A stretch of 55,254 nucleotides of DNA from DASXSB01 sp036506275 (GCA_036506275.1 DASXSB010000002.1:1-55254); one strand, 5' to 3'. Shown: positions 27,118-36,822, numbered from the stretch's first letter. Notes: generated by a model from the sequence alone, not told the origin. Made by a program: numbers and translations.

Positions 27118-28442
27118 ACGTGGGCAGCATCGGCCACGTCCCCTCGTACTGGGCGGCGACGGCGGGTCCCGAGCCGGATGGCATCCGGACGCTCGACGGT
27201 GATCGCCGCGCCGACGTGGCCGTCATCGGCGGCGGCTACACCGGGCTCGCCGCCGCCTATCGCCTGGCCGGCACGCACGGTCTCGACACCGTCGTGCTGG
27301 AGGCGAACGAGATCGGCTGGGGCGCTTCCGGCCGCAATGGCGGCTTTGCGCTCATCACGCTCGGGAAGGTCGGCCTCGAGGAGCGGATCCGGCGCTGGGG
27401 AATCGAGGCCGCGCGCCGCTCGATCACCGTCGGCGTGGATGCGCTCGAGACCGTCCGCGAGCTGATCGCGCGCGAGCAGATCGCGTGCGATCCCGGGCAG
27501 GACGGCTCGCTGGTGGTTGCCCATCGCGCCTCCGCCGTCGCCGAGCTGAAGGACCGTGAGCGGCTCTACCGGGAGGTGCTCGGGTATCCGCACGTCGAGT
27601 TCCTCGACCAGGCGCGTCTCGAGCGGGAGGGCTACCTGCGCGGCGCCGAGGCGGCGGGCGCGCTCCACACACGGAACGCGTTCGGGCTGCATCCCCTGAA
27701 GTACGTGCGCGGCCTGGCTACCGCCGCGCTCCGGCGAGGCGCGACGCTCTGCGCGCGCTCGCCCGTGGTGGCGTGGCGACGCGAAGGCGGCGACCACGTG
27801 CTGGTCACGCCGCGCGGCGCCGTGCGTGCGCGCACGGTCGTCATGGCGACCAACGGCTACACTCCCGAAGGCCTCCATCCGTTCTTTCGTGGCCGCCTGT
27901 TGCCGGCAACGAGCAACATCGTCGTGACCCGACCGCTCACCGCCGCCGAATGGCGCGACGTCGGCATGCTCACCACCCAGGTCTACTCCGACACGCGGAA
28001 GCTCCTGTTCTACTGGCGGCGGTTGCCCGACGATCGTCTGCTCTTCGGCGGTCGCGCGGGGCTTCTGGACACGCCCGCGGGGCGTCGCCGCTGTCGCCGG
28101 CGACTCGAAGCGCACATGGTCGCGAAGTGGCCGGCGCTGCGCGGGGTGGCGAGCGAGTACTTCTGGTCGGGCAAGGTCTGTCTGTCGTACGACCTCATGC
28201 CGCACGTGAACCGGGCCGACGGCGATCCGAGCGTGGCCTACGCGCTCGCCTACCAGGGCAGCGGCGTCGCCATGTCGACGTACTGCGGTGGGCTCGCGGC
28301 CGATCTCGTCGCGGGCAAGGACGTTCCGCGCGACACGCCGCTCACCTCGGCGACGCTTCCGCGCTTTCCGCTCCCCTTGCTGCGCTCGGCCTACCTCGCC
28401 GGCGCCTACCTCGTCTATGGCGTGAAGGATCGCCGGGCGTAA
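27114..28442 (+). CDS. FAD-dependent oxidoreductase, gamma-glutamylputrescine oxidase (PuuB/DAO)-like
   Basis: 442 residues of the DAO family. The dinucleotide-binding motif is VAVIGGGYTGLAAAYRL near residue 36, followed by EANEIGWGASGRNGGF, a signature of PuuB-type amine oxidases, and the C-terminal YALAYQGSGVAMSTYCGG flavin-closing segment. It oxidises a secondary or primary amine, releasing aldehyde and hydrogen peroxide. Coupled to the M20 gene and divergent from a polyamine-type importer, it suggests breakdown of an amine or N-acylated polyamine. It ends 4 bp from the convergent M24 gene. Confidence 0.88.
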   Translation: MNVGSIGHVPSYWAATAGPEPDGIRTLDGDRRADVAVIGGGYTGLAAAYRLAGTHGLDTVVLEANEIGWGASGRNGGFALITLGKVGLEERIRRWGIEAARRSITVGVDALETVRELIAREQIACDPGQDGSLVVAHRASAVAELKDRERLYREVLGYPHVEFLDQARLEREGYLRGAEAAGALHTRNAFGLHPLKYVRGLATAALRRGATLCARSPVVAWRREGGDHVLVTPRGAVRARTVVMATNGYTPEGLHPFFRGRLLPATSNIVVTRPLTAAEWRDVGMLTTQVYSDTRKLLFYWRRLPDDRLLFGGRAGLLDTPAGRRRCRRRLEAHMVAKWPALRGVASEYFWSGKVCLSYDLMPHVNRADGDPSVAYALAYQGSGVAMSTYCGGLAADLVAGKDVPRDTPLTSATLPRFPLPLLRSAYLAGAYLVYGVKDRRA

Positions 28443-28446
28443 CCGG

Positions 28447-29580
28447 TCAGCGCACGAAGAGCACGCGCTCCGTTCCCGTCAGACGCTCGGCGCCGGCGTC
28501 GGTGACGAGGACGGTCTCGCTGAATGCCAGCCCCAGGGCGGCGACGTACATGTGGAAGACCATGCCGGGCTCGAGCGCCCACGTCGCCGTCGGGACGAAC
28601 AGGCGCGTGAAGTCGCTCGTACGCGGCGACCACGGAGCGTAGTAGCCGAGCGTGTAGCCGGTCGCGTTCTCGTAGCGGTCGCGGAGCTTCACTGCCAGCA
28701 CGCCCTCGCGCACGATCCGATCCACGTCGGAGGCGACGGCGCCGGGCTTCATGGCGGCGAGCTGACGGTCCTGCAGCTCGACCAGCACGCGCGCGGCGTC
28801 GACGTGGGTTGCGGAAGGAGTGCCGATCGCGGTCGGCCGCATGATTCGCGCGCTGTAGCCGTGCACCTGGGGGACCAGCTCCATGTGCAGGAGATCGCCG
28901 CGCTCGAGGCGATGGGTGCCGAGCCCGCCGTGGAGCGAACCGGCGCGGCGCCCGGAGGTGATCACACCGGCGCGCGCCGTGTCCGCGCCGAGCTCGAGGA
29001 AAGCACGGCTGGCCGCGGCGGCGGCCTCGCGCTCGTTCCTTCCCTCCCCCGCCGCCGCCACCGCCGCCGCCATGGCACGGTCCGCGATGCTCGCGGCCCG
29101 CCGGAGCAGCGCGATCTCCTCGGGCGACTTGCGCAGGCGCAGCTCGCGCAGCACCTCACCGAAGTCCACGAACGACGCCGCCGGCAAGGCCGCCGTCAGC
29201 GTCTGCCAGCGGCGCACCGTCAGATAGTTGGAGTCCAGCTCGAGCCCGATGCGCCGATCCGCCCATCCGCGGCGCTCCAGCTCGCGCGAGATCACGACGA
29301 CCGGATCTTCCCAGTCCGCGATGGTGACGTAGCCCGTGAGCCACGAGCGCTCGAGGAAACCGGGCTCGTCGAGCGACCGCAGGAACGTCACGGGATCGCC
29401 CTCCAGAGGAACGACGCACGCCTGGTAGCGCGTGGCGGAGCGGTCGAAGCCCGTGAGATAGGCAAGGTGCTCCGCCTCGTCGACGAGCACGAGCTCGGCG
29501 CCCCGCTCGCGCATCTTCGCGCGCATGGCGGCGAGCCGCCGCCCGTATTCCGAGCGCGAGAAGACGACGGACGTCGTCAT
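28447..29580 (-). CDS. Second M24-fold (creatinase-like) enzyme without metal ligands
   Basis: 377 residues. N-terminal creatinase-type domain (AYLTGFDRSATRYQA) and C-terminal pita-bread domain. As in the other M24 protein, the first metal Asp is Glu (LLHMELVPQ), the second is Ala (YSARIMRP), and the EPG Glu is replaced in EPGMVFHMYVAA; only ETVLVT keeps its Glu. It is therefore probably a non-metal hydrolase or a binding protein. It is last in the peptide-importer operon and overlaps the fused ATPase gene by ATGA. Confidence 0.8.
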   Translation of the reverse strand: MTTSVVFSRSEYGRRLAAMRAKMRERGAELVLVDEAEHLAYLTGFDRSATRYQACVVPLEGDPVTFLRSLDEPGFLERSWLTGYVTIADWEDPVVVISRELERRGWADRRIGLELDSNYLTVRRWQTLTAALPAASFVDFGEVLRELRLRKSPEEIALLRRAASIADRAMAAAVAAAGEGRNEREAAAAASRAFLELGADTARAGVITSGRRAGSLHGGLGTHRLERGDLLHMELVPQVHGYSARIMRPTAIGTPSATHVDAARVLVELQDRQLAAMKPGAVASDVDRIVREGVLAVKLRDRYENATGYTLGYYAPWSPRTSDFTRLFVPTATWALEPGMVFHMYVAALGLAFSETVLVTDAGAERLTGTERVLFVR

Positions 29581-31610
29581 GTTCGCCTCTCCTCCGCGCC
29601 GCGCGACAGCTCCGCGATCGGGATGTGGCACGCGATCCGGTGGGTCGCGCTCGCGCGCTCCCACGGAGGCTCGATCTCCTCGCATATGCGGCCGATCTTC
29701 TGCGGGCAGCGCGTGTGGAAGCGACATCCCGGGGGCGGGTGCTGGGCGCTCGGCACGGTGCCTTCGAGACGGATCGGCTGCCCGCGCCCCCCGGGATCGG
29801 GCCGCGGCACCGCGGAGAGGAGTGCGTGCGTGTACGGATGCGACGGCGCGCGAAAGACCTCGTCCACGGCGCCGATCTCGACGAGACGCCCGAGGTACAT
29901 CACGCCGACGCGCGCCGCCACGTGGCGCACCAGGCTCAGGTCGTGCGAGATCAGCAGATACGATGCCCCGCGCGTCCGCCGCAGGTCCGCGAGCAGGCGG
30001 ATGATCGAGGCCTGCGTCGAGACGTCGAGCGCCGACACCGGCTCGTCGAGCACGACGAATCGCGGGGCCATCGCGAGGGCACGCGCAATGGCGACGCGCT
30101 GCTTCTCGCCACCGGAGAGCTCCGCCGGTCGCCGCCCGCGGTAGTCGGGATCGAGGCGTACGGCCTCCAGCAGCTCGCGCACGCGACGCCCCCGCTCCGG
30201 ACGGCGGAGGCCGCGGAGCACGAGGGGCCGGGCCAGGCTCGGGCCGATTCGCTTCATCGGGTTCAGCGACGAATCCGGATGCTGGAAGACGATCTGGGCG
30301 TCGGTCGGGCGTGGCGCCGAAAAAACGATGTGGCCAGCGGTTGGACGCAGCAACCGCACGGCGAGTCGACCCAGCGTCGTCTTGCCGCAGCCGCTCTCGC
30401 CGACGAGCGCGAAGATCTCGTCCGCGGCCACGTCGAACGACACGTCGTCGACCGCGCGCACGGGCGGGGCGCCGACGCCGAGCCGCCGGGCCATCGCCCC
30501 CGCGCCGCCGAAATGCTTGGTCACGTGCTCGAAGGAGAGCAGCGCCGCGTCGGGACCCAGCGTCTCGCGCGCGACTGTCTCCCGCGCGATTGTTCCCCGC
30601 TCGATCACCTCCGCGGTCGATCCGCGCGGCGTCGCGATCACCGTCGGCCAGCGGATGCAGCGCGCGCGGCGCCCCGGCGCCACCTCCTCCAGCGCCGGCG
30701 TCGCCGCCGTGCACTCGGGTGCGGCAAAGTCACAGCGGGGCGCGAACACGCAGCCGGGCGGGAGGGCCGTGAGGCGCGGAATGCGTCCGCGGATCGGGGC
30801 GAGCCCGTGCACGCCGTCGAGATGCGGCAGCGCGTCGAGGAGCCCGCGCGTGTAGGGATGCACCGGCCGCGCGAAGAGGTCCGCCGTCGGCGCCACCTCG
30901 ACCAGCTCGCCCGCGTAGAGAACGCCCACGCGATCGGCGACCTGGGCGATGACGGCGAGGTCGTGGCTTATATAGAGGATGGCGGCACCGACGCGGCGCT
31001 TGAGATCTCCCACCAGGTCGAGGATGCGCGCCTGCGTCGTCACGTCGAGCCCGGTCGTCGGCTCGTCGAGGATGAGGAGGCTCGGTCCCCCCGCGAGGGC
31101 CATGGCGATCACCGCGCGCTGCTGCATGCCACCACTCAGCTCGTGTGGATACCGGCGCGCGACCGAGGTGGGATCGGCGATGTTGACCAGCTCGAGCAGC
31201 TCCTGCGCCCGGCGCATGGCGGCGGCGGCCGGCGTCCGCTCGTGGATCTCGAGGACCTCCGCGATCTGCGCGCCCACCCGCATCGTGGGATTCAGCGCCG
31301 AGCGCGGGTCCTGGTAGACCATGGCGATCCGCCGCCCGCGGATGCGACGCAGCTCCTCCTCGCCGACGGCCACGAGGTCGCGGCCCTCGAAGAGAATGGC
31401 GCCGCTCTCGATGCGCGCCGTGGGCCCCAGGGCCTGGAGGATCGTGTAGCCGAGCGTGGTCTTGCCGGACCCGGATTCGCCCGCGAGCCCGAATGTCTCC
31501 CCCACCGCCAGCTGGAGGCTCACGTCGCGCAGGACCCGCAGCGGTCCGTCCTTCGTGTCGAAGTGGACGGTGAGCGCGCGGATGTCGAGCAACGGCGGCG
31601 GCGGCGTCAC
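29577..31610 (-). CDS. Fused dipeptide/oligopeptide ABC ATPase (DppD-DppF type)
   Basis: 677 residues with two complete ATPase domains. Domain 1 (about 1-330) has GESGSGKTT, LSGGMQQRAVIAMAL, LLILDEPTTGLD and a Cys cluster PPGCVFAPRCDFAAPEC. Domain 2 (about 355-677) has GESGCGKTT, LSGGEKQRVAIARAL, FVVLDEPVSALD and PPPGCRFHTRCPQKIGRIC. The C-terminal Cys sets are typical of the oligopeptide group, where they can bind an iron-sulfur cluster. Fusions of this kind also occur as GsiA and YejF. The start is GTG 31610, overlapping the DppC stop (GTGA). Confidence 0.92.
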   Translation of the reverse strand: MTPPPPLLDIRALTVHFDTKDGPLRVLRDVSLQLAVGETFGLAGESGSGKTTLGYTILQALGPTARIESGAILFEGRDLVAVGEEELRRIRGRRIAMVYQDPRSALNPTMRVGAQIAEVLEIHERTPAAAAMRRAQELLELVNIADPTSVARRYPHELSGGMQQRAVIAMALAGGPSLLILDEPTTGLDVTTQARILDLVGDLKRRVGAAILYISHDLAVIAQVADRVGVLYAGELVEVAPTADLFARPVHPYTRGLLDALPHLDGVHGLAPIRGRIPRLTALPPGCVFAPRCDFAAPECTAATPALEEVAPGRRARCIRWPTVIATPRGSTAEVIERGTIARETVARETLGPDAALLSFEHVTKHFGGAGAMARRLGVGAPPVRAVDDVSFDVAADEIFALVGESGCGKTTLGRLAVRLLRPTAGHIVFSAPRPTDAQIVFQHPDSSLNPMKRIGPSLARPLVLRGLRRPERGRRVRELLEAVRLDPDYRGRRPAELSGGEKQRVAIARALAMAPRFVVLDEPVSALDVSTQASIIRLLADLRRTRGASYLLISHDLSLVRHVAARVGVMYLGRLVEIGAVDEVFRAPSHPYTHALLSAVPRPDPGGRGQPIRLEGTVPSAQHPPPGCRFHTRCPQKIGRICEEIEPPWERASATHRIACHIPIAELSRGAEERRT

Positions 31611-32410
31611 GTGGCGCCCAGACGATCGCGCAGACCGTCGCCGAAGAGGTTGAAGGCCACGATGGTGAGGGCGAGGGCGGTGCCGGGCGCGAGCAGCGGC
31701 CACGGCGAGAGAAAGACGTACTGGCGCGCTTCGCGGATCATGAGTCCCCAGTCGGCGGCGGGTGGCTGCACCCCGAGGCCGAGGAACGACAGGCTGGCGC
31801 CGGCGAGGATCGCGAAGCCGACCCGGAGCGTCGCCTCCACGATGACCGGCGCCATGACGTTGGGAAAGATCTCGCCGAACATCACGTAGAGGTGACGCTC
31901 GCCGCGCACGCGCGCCGCGAGGACGAACTCCGCCTCGCGCAGCGCGAGGGTGGCGCTGCGCACGATCCGCGCGACGCCGGGCCCGTTCGCGACGCCGATG
32001 GCGAGGAGCGCGTGGCCGGTGCTCGCGCCGAGCGCGGTGATGATCAGGAGCGCGAGCAGCAGGGACGGGAACGCCAGCATCGCGTCCACCACGCGCATGA
32101 TGAGGTCGTCGAATCGACCGCCCACGTAGCCCGCCGTCAATCCGAGCGGGACGCCGAGAGCCAGCCCGAGGGCGACCGCTCCGAGCCCGAGCCCGAGCGC
32201 CGGGCGCGCGCCGAACAGCGTCCGGCTCAGCAGGTCGCGCCCGTACTGATCGGTCCCGAGCAGGAAGCGCGCGCCCGGCGGCTGCAAGCGATCCAGCATG
32301 TGCTGCTCGGTGGTGGGATACGGTGCGATCCACGGCGCCGCCACCGTGATCGCGAGCACGAGGGCCAGGATGGCGCCCCCCACTCCGAGCGCCGGCGACA
32401 GCGACGTCAC
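31607..32410 (-). CDS. Peptide ABC transporter permease (DppC-like)
   Basis: 267 residues, six helices, with the domain opening PPGARFLLGTDQYGRDLLSRTLFGAR and the EAA loop LREAEFVLAARVRGERHLYVMF. The ending VQPPAADWGLMIREARQYVF is the classic DppC/OppC periplasmic loop. The start is GTG 32410, overlapping the DppB stop; its stop overlaps the ATPase start. Confidence 0.9.
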   Translation of the reverse strand: MTSLSPALGVGGAILALVLAITVAAPWIAPYPTTEQHMLDRLQPPGARFLLGTDQYGRDLLSRTLFGARPALGLGLGAVALGLALGVPLGLTAGYVGGRFDDLIMRVVDAMLAFPSLLLALLIITALGASTGHALLAIGVANGPGVARIVRSATLALREAEFVLAARVRGERHLYVMFGEIFPNVMAPVIVEATLRVGFAILAGASLSFLGLGVQPPAADWGLMIREARQYVFLSPWPLLAPGTALALTIVAFNLFGDGLRDRLGAT

Positions 32411-33354
32411 GAGTAGCGGATGCGCGGATCGAGCCACGCGTACGCGAGGTCGGCGGCGAGGTTCGCGAGCACGTACACGGAGGCGACGACGAGCGCGCAC
32501 ATCTGGAGCAACGGCACGTCGCGGTTCTGCACGGCGTAGATGATCAGCCGCCCCATGCCGGGGTACGCGAACACCTCCTCGACCACGACGATGCCGCCCA
32601 TCAAATAGCCGAGATCGAGAGCGAGCACGGTGATCGTGGGCAGGAGCGCGTTGCGGAGCGCGTGGCGCAGGACGATGCGTCGCGGAGACGCGCCCTTGAG
32701 CCGCGCGGTGCGGATGTAGGGCGCGGCCAGCACGTCGGCCACCCCGGAGCGGGTCTGTCTGACCACGTGGGCGAGCAGCACGATCGTCAGCGTCGTGGCC
32801 GGCAGCACCAGATGCCGCGCCCACGCGGTCACCCCGCTCGTGAGCTCCACGTATCCGCTCGTGGGAAACAGGCCCACCGACGGTCCCGCCAGCACCAGCA
32901 AGAGCGCGAGCCCGGTGACGAACTCCGGGATCGAGATGCCGACGTACGTCGCGGTGACGATGGCGAGATCGAGCGGCCGGCCCCGGCGCAGCGCCGCCAC
33001 CGTGCCGAGCGGGATGCCGACGGCGACGACCACGATGAGGGCGGTGACGGCGAGGAACGCGGAGTTGCGGAGGCGATAGCCGACGATCGTCGCCACCGGT
33101 TGCTTCATCGCGAGCGACACGCCCCAGTCGCCGGTGACCACGCTCCCGATCCAGCTCGCGTACTGCACGACGAGCGGCCGGTCGAGGCCCATGTCGCGCT
33201 CCAGCGTGCGGAGCGCCTCCGGTGTCGCGTACTCGCCGAGGATCAGCGTGGCCGCATTGCCCGGCAGCACGTGGATCGCCGTGAACACGATCGCGGAGAC
33301 GAGGAGCAGGATGAGCGCGATCGAGGCCAGGCGCCTCAGCGCGTAGCGCGCCAC
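32407..33354 (-). CDS. Peptide ABC transporter permease (DppB-like)
   Basis: 315 residues, six helices. It opens with MARYALRRLASIALILLLVS and the TEALRTL-like segment YATPEALRTLERDMGLDRPL, both typical of DppB. The EAA loop is YIRTARLKGASPRRIVLRHA. It starts at GTG 33354, one base past the end of the binding-protein gene, and pairs with the DppC-like permease. Confidence 0.9.
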   Translation of the reverse strand: MARYALRRLASIALILLLVSAIVFTAIHVLPGNAATLILGEYATPEALRTLERDMGLDRPLVVQYASWIGSVVTGDWGVSLAMKQPVATIVGYRLRNSAFLAVTALIVVVAVGIPLGTVAALRRGRPLDLAIVTATYVGISIPEFVTGLALLLVLAGPSVGLFPTSGYVELTSGVTAWARHLVLPATTLTIVLLAHVVRQTRSGVADVLAAPYIRTARLKGASPRRIVLRHALRNALLPTITVLALDLGYLMGGIVVVEEVFAYPGMGRLIIYAVQNRDVPLLQMCALVVASVYVLANLAADLAYAWLDPRIRYS

Positions 33355-33355
33355 C

Positions 33356-34930
33356 TCAAGCTTTCTTCCTGGGCGCGTCGCCGGCGAGCCACACGTCGTC
33401 CAGGACCATGTCGGAGCTGGACGGGCTCAGACGGTAGTCGCGGACGTAGCCCCACTTGCCGTTCAGCTCGTTCACGAAGAACGGCAGCATGAACGGACCC
33501 TCGTCCCGCGCGATTTTCAAGAACTCGGCGTAGTGGCGCCGGAGACGCTCGGCCTCGACGATCTCGCGGGCCTGCTCGAGCTGGTTGACCGCATTCGGGT
33601 GCGCGCCCGCCCACCGGCCCTCGTCGAGCCCCTCCTTCGGGTGATAGAGCTTCATGAGGATGGCGTCGGCCGTTGGCCGCGTCGCGTAGTAGACGACGTA
33701 CATCGCGCCCTTGTTCCACACCTGCGCCAGGTATCGGTCGTACGCCAGCACCTCGACGTCGATGTTGAAGCCGGCCGGGCGCGCCATCTCCTTGAGCACG
33801 ACCGCGATGCGCTCGCGGATCGGCGGCGAGTTCGCCGCGAAGAGCTTCACGGTCACGCCGCTGCCGAGACCGGCGTCCTTCATGAGCTGCCGCGCCCGCT
33901 CGACGTCGGCGCTGCGCGGTGGCAGCGGCGAGTACGCGGCGTAGGCGCTCGAGACCGGATGGTCCACGCCGAGCTCGCCCTGCCCGTTGTGGATGGCCGC
34001 CAGCATGAGCTTGCGGTCGACGCAGAGCTTCAGCGCCTCTCGTACGCGGTTGTCGTTGAAGGGCGGCTTGTCGGACGGGAGCGTCACCGCCGCGAAGGTG
34101 CCGCCGGCGACGGCCAGCCCCTCCGCGCCCGGCAGCGTCGAGACCTGCGAAAAGAGATCGGGGGTGACGCCCGAGATCAGATCGATCTCCTTGCTCTTGA
34201 AGGCGGTCAGCTCCGTGGCCGGATCGGGGAAGACGCGCAACGCCACGCCGTCGAGGTACGGCTCGCCCTTTCGGAAGTAATCGGCGAACCGCTCCACCAC
34301 CACGCGGTCGCCCGGAACGAACTCCTTCAGCTTGAACGGCCCCGTCCCGAACTCGCGGGAGGCGAGCGCCTTCATGTCGGCGAGCCCCTCGCGCGCGACG
34401 ATACGCGCGTTCGGCACCGCCGCGATGGCGGGGAACACCGAGAACGGCGATTTCATCGTGAGGCGCACCGTCGACTTATCGAGCGCCTCCACCTTGTCGA
34501 TGGGACCGACCTCGCCGCGGTACGGCGATGCCGTCTTCGGATCGAGCAGCGTCGTGAAGGTGGCGACCACGTCATCGGCAGCGAGCTCGCGGCCATGATG
34601 GAAGCGGACGCCCTGCCGCAGCTTGAACGTCCACACCTTGGCGCCGTCGCCCGCGCTCCACGACTCGGCGAGATCGGGGACGGGCTCGCGCTTCGCGTTG
34701 AGACGGGTCAGGTTGTTGTACATCCATTTCGTCGCCATCCACTCCGCGCCGCTGATGTGCATGATCGGGTTGATCGTGCTCAGCCCGAAGGTGACGCTCA
34801 CGCGCAAGAGGCCGCCGTGCTTCTCGCCCTGGGCCCGCACCCGCGCCGGCGTCAGGCCCGGGATGGCGGCGGCCCCCGTGATGAGGCCGGTCTTCACCAG
34901 AAATGCGCGGCGAGAGATGCTCGGCGTCAT
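33356..34930 (-). CDS. Peptide-binding protein (SBP_bac_5, DppA/OppA-like)
   Basis: 524 residues. A twin-arginine signal (ISRRAFLVKTGLITGAAAIP, ending RVRAQ) leads to export. Family features are LAESWSAGDGAKVWTFKLRQ, GVRFHHGRELAADDVV and FGTGPFKLKEFVPGD. It captures peptides or related compounds (nickel, opines and glutathione are other known ligands) for the DppBC/DF importer. ATG 34930 overlaps the M20 gene stop (ATGA). Confidence 0.92.
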   Translation of the reverse strand: MTPSISRRAFLVKTGLITGAAAIPGLTPARVRAQGEKHGGLLRVSVTFGLSTINPIMHISGAEWMATKWMYNNLTRLNAKREPVPDLAESWSAGDGAKVWTFKLRQGVRFHHGRELAADDVVATFTTLLDPKTASPYRGEVGPIDKVEALDKSTVRLTMKSPFSVFPAIAAVPNARIVAREGLADMKALASREFGTGPFKLKEFVPGDRVVVERFADYFRKGEPYLDGVALRVFPDPATELTAFKSKEIDLISGVTPDLFSQVSTLPGAEGLAVAGGTFAAVTLPSDKPPFNDNRVREALKLCVDRKLMLAAIHNGQGELGVDHPVSSAYAAYSPLPPRSADVERARQLMKDAGLGSGVTVKLFAANSPPIRERIAVVLKEMARPAGFNIDVEVLAYDRYLAQVWNKGAMYVVYYATRPTADAILMKLYHPKEGLDEGRWAGAHPNAVNQLEQAREIVEAERLRRHYAEFLKIARDEGPFMLPFFVNELNGKWGYVRDYRLSPSSSDMVLDDVWLAGDAPRKKA

Positions 34931-36120
34931 TGGCAGATCTCCTGGATGGCGAGCGTGTACATCTCGATCATGTCGAGGTAGTCGGCCACGTCGACGCGCT
35001 CGTCGGGCATCGTGTTGTAGCGGCCGCCAGGCCCGCACACGATCCCTTCCATGTGCGCGCGGTGGAGCAGATGGGCGGCGTCGGTGCCGTAGAAGCAATA
35101 GGGCGGCACGGGGCCGAGCGGTTGCTCGGCGCCGCGCACGGCGCGGTAGGCCCGCCGCACGACGTCCACGATGCGCGCGTCGCGGGGAACCTCGAACGGC
35201 AGCATGACGGGCCGGTTCCCGAGCGCGGAGCGGGCGACGGTGGCGCGGAGGCCGGGTGTCTCGCGCTCGATCTCATCGAGCAGACGCCGGAGATCGGCGA
35301 GGACAGACTGCTCGGACTGGCTCGGCGCGTAGCGCGCGGTCCCCACCAGTCGCGCGAAGTCGGCCACCTGGGGCGGGCGCCACTCGTGCAAGTCGCGCGA
35401 CAGGGCACCGTGCACGACGCCCACGTGGGCGCGATTCACCGACGCGTGATCGGCGGTGGCGGCGCCGCTGAAGGCGAGGGCGTTGATGCGCGGGATCACG
35501 CGCGTGGCCGCCGTGATGGCGTCGATGGCCTCCTCCCGCTTGGAGACGTGGCGCGTGATCCCCGTCAGCTCGATCATCCAGTTGAAGGCGCCGGCGTGCA
35601 GGGTCAGACCTGCGAGATCCGTCGGCTCGCTGTTGATGAAGTAGTCGGCGCGGATCCCGGAGTCGATCGCCTTGATGGTGCCGATGCCTCCCTGCAGCTC
35701 GCCCACGACGTACGTGAGCACGACGTCGCCGCGAAGCCGGACGCCTCGCTCGATCAGCCGCTCCACCGCGCAGAACGACGCCGCGTCGCCGGCCTTCATG
35801 TTGGAAACGCCGATGCCGTAGATGAACCGATCGTCGTAGACGCCACCCCACGGATCGACGGTCCAGCCCTCCGTCACCGGGTTCGTGTCGAGATGGCCGT
35901 TGAACAGCAAGCTCTTGCCGCCGCCGGTCCCGCGCCAGGTCCCGATCGCGTTCAAGCGCCCGGGCTCGACCTCCTGGGTGAAGGCCTCCAGGCCGAGCCG
36001 CTGCATCCGGTCGACGACGAAACGGGCGAGATCGCCTTCTCCCGGCGTGCCCGAGTAACTCTTGAAGCGGATCATGTCGGCGAGGAACTCGAGCGCGCGC
36101 TTGGCGTGATCCCAGTCCAT
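34927..36120 (-). CDS. M20-family peptidase with altered metal site
   Basis: 397 residues. The fold is clearly M20 (LLFNGHLDTNPVTEGW, SEPTDLAGLTLHAG, dimerisation/lid domain with RHVSKREEAIDAI), but key positions differ: GIGVSNMKAG has Asn for the bridging Asp, VVGELQGGIGT has Leu for the second Glu, and GGRYNTMPDERVD has Asn where His is common. These changes look like a subfamily feature, so activity may be altered, not lost. It is first in the peptide-importer operon. No Shine-Dalgarno is present; a TATCAT -10 box lies 11 nt upstream, so it is probably leaderless. Confidence 0.85.
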   Translation of the reverse strand: MDWDHAKRALEFLADMIRFKSYSGTPGEGDLARFVVDRMQRLGLEAFTQEVEPGRLNAIGTWRGTGGGKSLLFNGHLDTNPVTEGWTVDPWGGVYDDRFIYGIGVSNMKAGDAASFCAVERLIERGVRLRGDVVLTYVVGELQGGIGTIKAIDSGIRADYFINSEPTDLAGLTLHAGAFNWMIELTGITRHVSKREEAIDAITAATRVIPRINALAFSGAATADHASVNRAHVGVVHGALSRDLHEWRPPQVADFARLVGTARYAPSQSEQSVLADLRRLLDEIERETPGLRATVARSALGNRPVMLPFEVPRDARIVDVVRRAYRAVRGAEQPLGPVPPYCFYGTDAAHLLHRAHMEGIVCGPGGRYNTMPDERVDVADYLDMIEMYTLAIQEICQ

Positions 36121-36131
36121 AGAGGGGCCAT

Positions 36132-36137
36132 ATGATA
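36132..36137 (-). promoter_or_regulatory. -10 box upstream of the peptide-importer operon
   Basis: Read on the minus strand this is TATCAT, ending 11 nt before ATG 36120 with no ribosome site between. It is embedded in the edge of the protease/mdoH debris, so the operon promoter may have been created or moved by that rearrangement. No clear -35 box. Confidence 0.45.
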
Positions 36138-36195
36138 CCGCGGCGGCCGGGAGCACGGCCGTCACCGGCAACTCCGGCGGCCCCATGTTCAGCGG
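36138..36195 (+). pseudogene. S1C (HtrA/DegP-like) protease fragment with the catalytic Ser motif
   Basis: The plus strand reads TAAAGSTAVTGNSGGPMFS, the sequence around the catalytic serine of S1C proteases. The last 17-18 bases match the start of the protease remnant at 44525-44542 with one change. Nothing else of the protease remains here. Confidence 0.65.
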
Positions 36196-36207
36196 GGCGA
36201 GAGAGCG

Positions 36208-36410
36208 GCGCGGAGACTCAGGAGACGGCGGCGAGGTCGCGGGCGGCGCGGCGCCGACACGTAGGCCATGACCCCCGTCATGAAGATGGCGCGATGCGCG
36301 GGGTGGCGGCCCCCCACAGGGAGAGCCGCAGGTTGATGAGGTTGCCCCGGCACCACCGGCGATCGCGCTTCAGCTCGTCGATCAGGTTCGGCGGCATTTC
36401 CTCGTAGCTG
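36208..36410 (-). pseudogene. Two joined fragments of mdoH
   Basis: 36208-36250 matches the 3' end of the intact mdoH (45021-45063) at 41 of 43 positions. 36251-36410 matches its middle (45960-46120), including the region encoding MPPNLIDELKRDRRWC and HPAHRAIFMTGVMAYVSAP, at well over 90% identity with a one-base deletion near 36310. About 900 bp of the gene between the two pieces is missing. It is non-functional. Confidence 0.9.
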
Positions 36411-36417
36411 TGGGCCA

Positions 36418-36466
36418 GCGTTTGCGTGTCCCGACGGGCTCTGGTTCGACGAGCGCGGCCTGCTGT
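36418..36466 (+). pseudogene. Possible PhoX (DUF839) phosphatase fragment
   Basis: The plus strand reads ACPDGLWFDERGLLWISSA from about 36424. This resembles the PDGLWFD.RG.LWIQTD motif of PhoX-type alkaline phosphatases. The piece is only about 16 residues, so the assignment is tentative. Confidence 0.4.
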
Positions 36467-36467
36467 G

Positions 36468-36800
36468 GATCAGCTCGGCGTGCGGAATCGACAGCGCGGG
36501 ATGCAGGTCCGCGTCGGTGGTCCCTTGCACGCAGTGATCCGGCCAGAGGACCTGTGTCCCGTAAGGAAGCTCAATCGTCTCGAACGGCGCCTTGCCGGGA
36601 TGGCTCGACGCGAACGAGATGTGACCCGGTGTGTGCCAATCCTGCGTGAGCACGACGTGCTCGAAGGCGCGGGCGAGGCGGTTCACGAGCGGAACGATCT
36701 GATCGCCGCCCTTGACCGGGAGGTTGCCGCCCGGCACGAAACCGTTCTGGACGTCGACGACGAGCAGGACGTCGTGCGGGCCCGGTGTGAGGCGATCCAT
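36468..36800 (-). pseudogene. Truncated nicotinamidase / isochorismatase-family cysteine hydrolase
   Basis: The first 111 residues are good nicotinamidase: catalytic Asp in VVDVQNGFVPGG, metal ligands in TQDWHTPGHISFA, and WPDHCVQGT. After HAELI the homology stops and the frame runs on through foreign debris to 36189. The part with the nucleophilic Cys is missing, so no amidase activity is expected. AAGGAG precedes ATG 36800, so a truncated protein might still be made. Confidence 0.85.
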
Positions 36801-36822
36801 GGGCGTGCTCCTTGGCGGGCGC